A stretch of DNA of 64,000 nt from Alteraurantiacibacter aquimixticola (lineage in GTDB: Bacteria; Pseudomonadota; Alphaproteobacteria; Sphingomonadales; Sphingomonadaceae). This document shows, one piece after another, positions 26,679 to 35,800 of this stretch. Location of the stretch: the NCBI RefSeq assembly GCF_004965515.1, contig NZ_SSHH01000003.1, forward strand, positions 499,001 to 563,000, written 5' to 3'. The notes under the pieces are model-generated. The model saw nothing but the letters and a program-made list of their open reading frames with translations. It had not been told where the DNA came from and ran no database searches. The translations under genes and the position numbers were made by a program. Positions within the stretch are counted from its first letter, which is position 1, and each line of letters begins with the position of its first letter.

Positions 26679-27253
26679 CTTGTAATGGCCGGCGCGACCA
26701 AGGTTGCTCCGGCCATTGCTTGCACATAGCCGATAGCGCCAAAGGTCGGGATTTCCCGGCGCATATTGGGCGGCAATGGTCCTAGCCATGTCACGGGTCA
26801 GGTCGAGTGTGACCACCTCGCTGTGAACACAGGTGCTACGGTCACAGCTGACATCGCGGTCGATCGTGCGCAGGTCGGCGAGCGCGAAGGCGCGGCGTTC
26901 ACCATCGCTGATAGACGTCTCGGCCATTCCGGAGACGAGTTGTCTCCGGAATGGCTGCACCGCCACCTCGCCTTCCCAGTAAGTGTGATACAGCCCCGAA
27001 AATCGCGGAATTGCAGGACTTTTGACCATCCTATTGCCCAGCATCTCGAGGGCTCTCGCTGACCCCTACATCATGTGCGTCGCTGCGCCTGAGCCTGTGA
27101 GGAATAGACATTAGGAAACTTGACCGCATCGGGAGTCGAAAACCCGAAAAAGCCGGCCGACCTCGCGAAATCAGGAAATTGGAGTGGTGTGTTCCTGCTC
27201 GAAGCCTTCTGAACAGGCCGCATCATCTGCACACCGCCCCCCGCTAAAAGCGG
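26679..27253. other. 575-nt gap with a perfect 14-bp hairpin
   Basis: Between the receptor stop and the stop of the leftward ABC gene there is no convincing gene. A perfect inverted repeat lies at 26923-26955: GCCATTCCGGAGAC, 5-nt loop, GTCTCCGGAATGGC. There is no U-tract. A leftward frame across 26700-27044 gives protein-like text (SISDGERRAFALADLRTIDR) but matches nothing I know. Confidence 0.5.
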
Positions 27254-29023
27254 TCACATTGCAGCAAATTCCGTCCGGGCGCTTCTGCTCGCTTGACTTG
27301 CGGAAACCGATGTCACTTCGACAACCTTGCCGTTACGGACTTCTAACAGCCGCGTGCATCGCGTTGTGCTCTGTGGCCGATGGGCAACCATGATGAGTGT
27401 GAGATCGGGATAGTCGCGTGCCATCGCATCGAATATCCGGTCTTCGAGCGACAGGTCGATAGCGTTGGTTGCCTCATCGAGAACCAGAATCGACGGCTCC
27501 ATGTAAAGTGCCCGGGCGAGCGCAATCCTTTGTCCCTGCCCGACCGACAATTTGACCCCCGCTTCACCGATATGGGAGTTCAGGCCCATGGGTAGCGACG
27601 ATGCAAGATCGTCGAGCCCCGCACTCGAGGCGGCGACTGTCAGGCGCCGGAGACAGCGCTCGCCCGGTTCCTCGCCGAAGCAGATATTATCCGCCAATGA
27701 GCCATCGAGCAGAAAACTCGCCTCGCAAACATAGCCGATCGCGCCCTGCCAGCTCGCCAGACGTTCGGCCCCAAGCGCAAGGCCATCGACCGTGATCTCT
27801 CCCGCGACCGGCAATTGCAGCCCGATAAGCAGATCGACAAATGTGCTCTTGCCGGACCCCGAGGCTCCGTAAATCCCGATCCATTCGCCGCGCCTGATGG
27901 TGATGTCGACATTGTCGAGCACAGGCTTTCCATCGTCATAGGCAAAGGACAGGGCCTTGCAGCGCAACTCGTGTGAAATGCCACGCGGTTCGATATCGCG
28001 ATCGATGACCCTGTGCCCCCGATCGACCTCCGCCAGACGCATGACATCCCGGGCCAGCTCGCGATTGCCCGTTGCCTGCACGGCTCCGCTCCAGATCGCC
28101 TGGACAAGTGGCAGAAGCCGCTGAAGAACCAATGCGGCAGCGACCAGGGCGGGAAGCGTGGCAAGGAGGTCGCCTCCCAGCCAGACCAGCGCGATGGCGA
28201 TCGTGACCAGCGCGATGATCGCTCCGGACTGGAAGAGCGTGCGCGGCGTCTGTGCAAGGACGAGGTTGTGCGCCTCCGCTTTGCGAAAACGTCCGTCGGC
28301 CTCAACCACGCGCTTCTCGAAATGGGCAAAACGCCTCGACAGCAGAATCTCGCGCTTGCCATCGAGACTTTCGCGAAGAAACCGGGTTCGCTGGCTCCAC
28401 CCGACCGACATTTCAGCAGCATAAAACCGGACCTTGGGAACCGAGCCGAGACTAAATCCGGCATAGATGAGCACAAGGCCGGCCGTCACAAAGGCCGTCG
28501 CCAGCGGCGCAATCAGGAGCAGCAATGTAGCAAGGCAAACCGCAATGATGGCCGATGTCATCGCGGTCAGAACCGGGCGCACAAAACCGCGCAACACCGC
28601 CTGCACCTTGTCGACCGCTGCCAGCACCTCGCTGCTGTTGCGGGCACCGAATTCGGCGATGCTTTCATGCATGACCCGGCGGTAAACGCTTTGCACGAGA
28701 CCGCCGCCAAGCCGCCTGCAAAAGGTCTCCGTGCGCCAGATCAGGGTCATTCGCGTTGCGCCGGAGACACAGGCTAGAATGGCAACCGCACCCGCATAAA
28801 GTGCCGCCCTCTCATTGCCGGCAGGCATCCAGGACGGCGCGGTATCGGAGGCCATGCCCGATGTTTCGACCTGCGCAACAAGCGAGGTCAGGAACGGGAT
28901 CAAGCTCGCAATCATCGCGAATTCGCTTCCGCCGGCTATCACCGCAAGACCGAGCACGACCAGCGCCTCGCGCTGTTGCGATTTGGACAGGCCTGCACAT
29001 AATTGCGTAAACTCACCGATCAT
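27254..29023 (-). CDS. Fused ABC transporter, permease plus ATPase
   Basis: The 589-residue half-transporter has about five or six N-terminal membrane helices (residues 15-300) and an ABC domain with Walker A GASGSGKST, signature LSVGQGQR and Walker B ILVLDEATNAID. It has no N-terminal C39 peptidase domain, so it is not a standard bacteriocin exporter. The layout matches type IV-like lipid/glycan flippases and peptide exporters. The start at 29023 follows GGGAGGG. It ends a leftward block (autotransporter, glycosyltransferase, ABC), suggesting export of a sugar-lipid or peptide used with the surface protein. Confidence 0.9.
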   Translation of the reverse strand: MIGEFTQLCAGLSKSQQREALVVLGLAVIAGGSEFAMIASLIPFLTSLVAQVETSGMASDTAPSWMPAGNERAALYAGAVAILACVSGATRMTLIWRTETFCRRLGGGLVQSVYRRVMHESIAEFGARNSSEVLAAVDKVQAVLRGFVRPVLTAMTSAIIAVCLATLLLLIAPLATAFVTAGLVLIYAGFSLGSVPKVRFYAAEMSVGWSQRTRFLRESLDGKREILLSRRFAHFEKRVVEADGRFRKAEAHNLVLAQTPRTLFQSGAIIALVTIAIALVWLGGDLLATLPALVAAALVLQRLLPLVQAIWSGAVQATGNRELARDVMRLAEVDRGHRVIDRDIEPRGISHELRCKALSFAYDDGKPVLDNVDITIRRGEWIGIYGASGSGKSTFVDLLIGLQLPVAGEITVDGLALGAERLASWQGAIGYVCEASFLLDGSLADNICFGEEPGERCLRRLTVAASSAGLDDLASSLPMGLNSHIGEAGVKLSVGQGQRIALARALYMEPSILVLDEATNAIDLSLEDRIFDAMARDYPDLTLIMVAHRPQSTTRCTRLLEVRNGKVVEVTSVSASQASRSARTEFAAM

Positions 29024-29111
29024 CGCGTCCCTCCCGGTCCATCCAACGTCCAATGCGCCGATTGCTGTTCATCGAACCGGGTGGCTCTTGCGATCGGCAA
29101 GACGAAGGCAG

Positions 29112-29783
29112 TCATCGTCCGACCAGGCGAGAGAGCCTCGCGAGCAAGCGTCGTGGCGACCCGTAGAACCAGTCTCCCGCAGCCCGGTGCATCTCGAGGC
29201 TCCCGCCCGTTTTCAGTGTGTCGTTGAACGGCCCCGCCTGCCTCAGGGCGCATCTGCGATAGAGCGCGGTGAATAGCGGCCAGTGACACCCCGGGACGTC
29301 GCGCTCGCGCATATCGGGCATTCCCGAATGGTCATCGGAGATTTCCCGGCCACGAAGATCGGTGTCTATCGCATGCCCCGCGGCAAATGGCCGATCCGGC
29401 CTGGCCTGCAGCGCTCCGGCCAGCAGCGAGAGCGAGTATGGTGCGGCGACATCGTCTGAATCGAGGAAATAGATGAATTCCCCATGCGCGCGCATCAAAC
29501 CGGCATTGCGCGCCGCACCAGCTCCGCGATGCGACTGGCGAACCAGGTCCACCCACAGATCGCTTCGTTTGCTTGCCCAATCGAGCACCACGCTTGCGGT
29601 TGCATCACTAGAGCCTTCGTCCACCACGATGATTTGCAAGGGGCGATAATCCTGCGCTGCCAGTGAATCGAGCGCATCGGCAACCAGCATTTCACGGTTG
29701 AATGCGGGCATGACGACAGAGACGAGCCCCGGGCGGCCGGGACCGGCAAGGAAGCTCTCCGAGATTCGCTTGCCGGTCGCCAT
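29112..29783 (-). CDS. GT2 family glycosyltransferase
   Basis: The 223-residue product has the GT-A fold opening PGLVSVVMPAFNREMLVADALDSLAAQDY, the nucleotide-binding acidic region VVDEGSSDATASVVLDWA and the DxD-type motif FLDSDD. It lies 21 nt after the autotransporter stop, with AAGG before the ATG at 29783 (a GTG at 29801 is an alternative). The gene may glycosylate the autotransporter or build a cell-surface glycan; the tight linkage favours a shared role. The C-terminus (GDWFYGSPRRLLARLSRLVGR) is basic and may contact membrane or ribosome. Confidence 0.88.
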   Translation of the reverse strand: MATGKRISESFLAGPGRPGLVSVVMPAFNREMLVADALDSLAAQDYRPLQIIVVDEGSSDATASVVLDWASKRSDLWVDLVRQSHRGAGAARNAGLMRAHGEFIYFLDSDDVAAPYSLSLLAGALQARPDRPFAAGHAIDTDLRGREISDDHSGMPDMRERDVPGCHWPLFTALYRRCALRQAGPFNDTLKTGGSLEMHRAAGDWFYGSPRRLLARLSRLVGR

Positions 29784-29803
29784 GCGCGAAGCCTTGCGCA
29801 CGA

Positions 29804-32800
29804 TCAGAAACGCACCCTGATGCCCGCCTTTCCGCCGAAACTGGTGAGTTCTGCGGAAACATCCGTTTCGACCTGGACAAAGCCCGAGACAGGACCCTCG
29901 CCGCCCATGGACAGGCCAGCCTGTATGCGGGCGAAGGTGTCGAGCGGATCGTTGGCGAATTCCGCGCCGCCATTGGCGAAGGCGAAGCGGGTTATGCCAT
30001 CGCCTTCAAACTCGCGGACAGCGCTGGCGTCGACGAAGTATCCAATGGTCGAACCGGCATCGAGGCTCACCTCTCCGCCGAGACGGAGCCCCACCGATCC
30101 GCGCAGGCCATCGAAGCCTTCGAAGCTGAAGCCCAGTCCTGCGAGATCGGAAGCGCCGAGATCGCCGATGTCGTCGAGGCTGGTCTCCTGATATTCGACA
30201 CTGACCCGGGGTTCGACAAAGGATGCCTCGTCCCCGAAGCGATAGCCAAGCTCGATCAGCCCGCCAAAGGCCGATCCGTCCAGCTCGCCGCCGAACGCGC
30301 CGAGCCCGCCGCTGACCGTGTCGCCCAGGCTTCCGTCGATCTCGTCATATTTGACCAGCGTTTCGGCAAAGAAGCCGCCATCGGCAAAAGCAATGGATGC
30401 ACCGATATTGAGCACATCGAAGTCGGCGCGCGCACCGCCATCGGCCAGGCGCAGGCCAGAGCTGAGATAGCCGCCGGTTACGCCGAGCGTGACGTTTTCA
30501 CCTGCGCGATGCTCAACGCCTGCCTGGAGCCCGAGGAAATCCTGCGAATAGTCGAGCACGGCATTGCCGAGCGCCAGCCCCGTGGGATCGCTGAAATTCT
30601 CGTCGCGCTCGCTCTTCGCACCATAAACCACGGCCCAGAACGGATAGCTCTCGTCCTCCGCAAACCGCACGCTTGCCCGATGGTCGGACCACGCATCGGC
30701 GCTGCGATACCAGAGCGCCTGCGCGCCTTCGCCGAGCTTGTTCGCTTCGAACACTTTCGGATCGAGCGCTAGGCCGATCAGGAAGTCATTATTCGCTGCG
30801 TCAAACACCACGTCGAGAGCAAGGAAGCCGGGAACACGGTCGATAGTGAAAGCCTCCGCCTCGCTGCCCGCGCCTGCGTCCACCAGCAGCAATTGCCGGT
30901 CGAAACCGATATCGAGATTAAGCGGATTGATCGCGATCAGCGTGCTGCCGCTGGCCGCGCCGCCAATGGTGAAGAAATCCGCCACGGCATTCGCGAAATC
31001 CACATCCACCGCCAATGTGCCGCCATTGCCGACATAATCGCCCGACGTCACCAGCGAGCCGCCGGTCACACCATTGGCAAGGTTGATAAGCCCCGCATTG
31101 GAGAACTGTTCGAGCCCCAGGAACTCGGCATTGGTCGCGATATCGATGGTCTGCGAATTGACCAGCGTATCGAGGCCATCGCCGAAATTGCTGGCTCCGG
31201 CCGCCGCGAAAACCCCGGCATTGTCCAAGCTGTCGTCGGCCCCGGCAAGGCTGATCGCGCCAACGAGCGTGCCATCATTGCGCAGGGCAATCGGGCCGGT
31301 TGCAGCATTGCTGGCGAAGACCGCGAAGGTTCCGCCGGTCAGCGTTCCGCCATTGAGCAGCGTGACGCCGCCTCCATCGGTTGCAACATCGATCCCGAAG
31401 GCATCGCCATGGGTCGTGCCCGACAGATCGAACGCGATCTCGCCCGCGCCGGAAGTGCGCGCGGCAATGCCCGCCACTGTGCCGGTGATGCCGCCGCTGG
31501 AGATGATGCCGATATTGCCGCCGCCTGCATCGGCCTGAATGCCATTGCCCGCTGCACCGGAGACCAGGTCGATAGCGCTGACCAGAATGTCCCCGCCATC
31601 CGAGGCAAGGTCGAGCCCGTCGCCTGCCAGACCCTCGACCAGATCGAGATTGTCGATGACGATATCGCCGCCTGCAGAGCGGGCATAAATACCGTCAGTC
31701 GCGCCCGAGATCGTTCCGGAAGAGCCACGCACGGTGATTGCCCCGCCGGTCGAACCTGCGTCAATTGCTGCGCCCACTGTGCCGGTGACCACGGCGGTCG
31801 GGGCCAGCGTGATTTCCGTGTTGCCGGTGGTTGCGCGGGTTTCGATACCCGTCGCGCCGGTCACCTCGTTCACGAACAGCGCGAGATCGGCTGCGCTCTG
31901 CTGATCGGCCAGAATGCCGGTCGGGACACCGCTTACTGCGCCCGCAGAGCTGTCGATCAGCAGTTCGGACCCGTCCGGGCCGTTCACGGCGTTGATGCCC
32001 TCGCTCGTGCCGCCCGTCACATCGCCCGTGGTGATCGAAAGCTGGCCCGTGCCAGTGTTCCGCGCATCAATACCGGCAAGGCCGCCAGAGACCGCGCCTG
32101 CAGTGGTATTGATGACGAGGTCGGTGCCGCCGGTTCCGACCGTTGCTTCGATTGCATTGCCGCCAAGCCCGGTTACGTCGCCCGTTTCGATCCGCAGCGC
32201 CCCGCTGCCGAATTGCCGGGCGTTGATACCCTCGGTGCCGCCGCTCACCGACCCCGCACTGGTGTCGATGGAGAAGCTCGTGCCAAAGGCGGAGGCATTG
32301 ATGCCTGCACTTTCGATGCCGGTCACGTCAGCGGTGATGATGGACGACGTGCCGGACCCCAGGCTGATGAAGTCTATCCCGTCGTCGCTGCCGGTTACCT
32401 GGCCTGCGGTGCTGTCGAGCACGACATTGTCGGAATAGTTGATGACAAGAATGCCGTTGTCCCGGTTGCTCGTGACGTCGGCAGTCGTGATCGACATGGT
32501 GCCGCTGCCGCGACTGAACGCGAAGATGCCCTGAAGGTCGGCAGCAATGGTTCCCCCGCTGGTATCGATGGTCAGCCCGGTGGTGCTCTCATTGGCGCGT
32601 GCGTAGACGCCGCTGCCATTCGCAGTCGTGATGTCGCCGGTGATGACGGATGTCGATCCGTTGCCCTGGTTGAAGGCGTAAACGCCATTGTTGCCGGCCG
32701 TGATCGCTCCGGCGCTCGTATCCACAACCAGGTCGGTGCCTTCACCGATGGCGTAGACGCCATCGTCGTTCGTCGAAGACACGTCACCCGTGGTGATTGC

Positions 32801-35800
32801 CAGCGTCCCGCTGCCGAGATTGCGCGCATCGACACCGCGTACGACGCCGGTGACAGTGCCTGCGGTGCTGTCGATGAACAGATCGGTCCCGTTGAGCTGG
32901 ATCGCAGCGATGGCATCGAACCGGAGGCCGTTCACATCGCCGGTGACGATCGACATCGCGCTGGTGCCGAAATTGTCGGCGCGGATACCGATATCGCCCG
33001 TTACAGTGCCTGCGCGCGTATCGAGCGCAAGATCAGTTCCGAAGTTCTGAGCGAAAATGCCATCGGTAAGGGTTCCGCCCGAAATATCCGTGGCGGCGAC
33101 GTCCGCCGTCACAATGTTCAGTGCTCCGCTGCCAAGATTGAAAGCGGTAATGCCAGCGAAACTGCCGTTCACGCTGCCCGCAGAGCTATCAATCGAAAGA
33201 TCGCTCGCACCCGGGTTGTTCTGGACGAAAATACCTCGCTCAGTCTCGCCGGTCACATCGCCCGTGGTGATCGTCGTAGCGCCAGTGCCAATACTCGTGG
33301 CGAAGATACCAGTACCAAGGCCGCTCACAGACCCCGCGCTGGAATCGATGGTGAGACCGTCGCCGCCCGTTCGAGCGTCGATACCGTGTCCGGAATCGCC
33401 CACCACGTCTGCCGTGATGATGGCGGTCGGTCCGGTGCCATTATTGCGCGCATAGATGCCAGCCTCGCCGCCGAACACGCTGCCCGCGCTGGAATCGATG
33501 GTGAGACCGTTGCCGGACGTTTCGGCATCGATGCCATTTCCATATATGCTGGTGACATCGGCCGTGGTGATGGTGGTCGATCCGGTGCCTGAATTTTCTG
33601 CATAGATGCCGCTAAGATCGCTCGTGACAGCACCCGAACTGGTATCGACGATCAGATCGCCTGCAGTTTCGCTGTTGCTGGCAAAGACGCCGTATCCGCC
33701 TTCGCCATAATCACTAGCCGCCGTAACATCGCCGGTGACAATGCTCATATTGCCGGCGCCCCGATTCACGGCACGAATGCCGTTCCCATACAAGGCCGTG
33801 ACCGCGCCGGCACTGCTGTCGATCGACAGGTCGGTTCCGCTTGAGGAATTGGTCGCGGAAATGCCGTTAAAATTTTCGCCCGTTACATCTGCCGCAGTGA
33901 CCGAAAGCGAGCCCGTGCCGTAATTGCGCGCGTCAATTCCGTCATCGTGGCCGATGACGGCGCCTGCGCTGCTATCCACGGTCAGATCGGTCCCGCTATT
34001 GGTGGCGAAGGTGCCGTCATAGCCGGAGCCGGTCACATTGTAGGTCGTGACGGACAATGCGCCCGTACCGAAATTGCGCGCCTCGATCCCGTCGGATCCG
34101 CCGGTCACGCTGCCCGCGCTGCTGTCGATGGTGAGGTCGGTGCCATCGTCATTGATGACCCTGATGCCATCGCGCGTGGTGCCCGTAACATCGCCGGTGG
34201 TGACCGAGACGGCCCCGGTGCCATCCTGACGCGCTTCGATGCCGTCGGCAGCGCCGGTGACAATGCCCGCGCTGGTATCGATCAGCAGATCGGTGCCCTC
34301 ATTGCGCACATTGACCGCGTCGAAACGGTCACCGGTCACATCGCCGGTCGTTACCGAGAGCGTGCCGGTGCCATAATTGCGCGCGTCGATGCCATCGCGA
34401 TCGCCGAATACGGCGCCCGCGCTGCTGTCGATGGTGAGGTCGGTGCCGTCATTGGTTGCGAAAATACCGTCATAGCCATTGCCGGAAACATTGGCCGTCG
34501 TGATCGACAATGCGCCAGTGCCATCATTCCTGGCATCGATGCCGTCCGATCCGCCGGTCACACTGCCCGCGCTGCTGTCGATGGTCAGATCGGTGCCGTC
34601 CCCGGTAATCCGGGCGCGGATCCCGTCCTGACTGATTCCCGTCACGTCAGCCGTGGTTATGGACAAACTGCCCGATCCCGCCTGAGACGCATTGATGCCA
34701 TTATTGTCGGCTGTGACAGTGCCCGAACTGGTATCGATAATCAGATCGCCTGCAGTCGTGCCGCTATTGGCAAAAATGCCGTTCCCGCCTTCACCATAGT
34801 AGCTGCCTGCCGTGATATCGCCGGTGACGATCCGCGTGGTCCCGCTCCCAAAATTGCCCGCAACGATGCCGTTTCCACCGCCGTTGACCGCGCCCGCAGT
34901 GGTATCGATGGAAAGGTTGCCGCCCTCGGCATGGCTGTTTTGAGCCAGGATCCCTTCGCGATAGCCGGCCACATTGCCGGTGGTGATGGCAAGATCGCCC
35001 GTGCCAAGATTTCTCGCGGTGATGCCGTTCCCACCGCCGCCGGACACACTGCCTGCGGTCGTATTGATGGTCATATCGGCGCCGTAGATTCCGGCCTCGC
35101 CATCGTCGGACGCACTGATGCCGTCATTGCTGACGCCGACAACATCACCCGTGGTGATCGAGACACTGCCGAACGACTGACTGGCGACCAAAATCCCGAA
35201 GTCGTCTCCGGTGACTGTGCCCGCGCTCGAGTCAACCTCGATATCGCCCGCGTCTTCGTATGTTGTAATGTTGATGCCGTTGCGGCTCTGCCCGATCACA
35301 TCGGCGGTGGTGACCCGAACAATGCCGGAACCGTCCTGTGCAACGGTAATGCCGTCCACGGCACCGGTAACGGGGCCTGCAGTGGTGTCGATAATGACAT
35401 CGGTGGCGTCCGAGCCGGTGCGGGCGTCAATACCGTTGCCGCCGGAGCCGGTAACTGCAGCCGTAGTAATCGAAACCTGGCCCGTGCCGCCGTGTCGCAC
35501 ATGAATGCCGCGGTCCGCGCCGGTTACCGTGCCTGCCGAGCTGTCGATCACGATGTCGGTTCCGGTTGCGTATCCGCCGAAGAATCCAAGGGCACTAATG
35601 CCATCAAGAGTTTGTGAGGTTACATCGCCAGTCGTGATCGAGACTGCGCCACTGCCCGCTTGATTGACAAGGACGCCGTATCTCACGCCGTTTACGTCAC
35701 CTCCCACCGTGTCGATTGTGGCATCGGTTCCGTTGTTTAGAGTGAATACACCGGCATAACTGACTGTAGATGTGGCATCGCCCGTTGTGATCGAGACGCT

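Noticed and set aside
24309-27044. A 911-codon leftward open frame across the TonB receptor gene
   Set aside because: It is antisense to a clear receptor gene in a GC-rich genome, with no recognisable motif in the overlapping part.
27254-29023. A lantibiotic exporter paired with the LanM remnant
   Set aside because: The ABC protein lacks the C39 peptidase domain and is 13 kb away on the other side of the island, nearer the glycosyltransferase.
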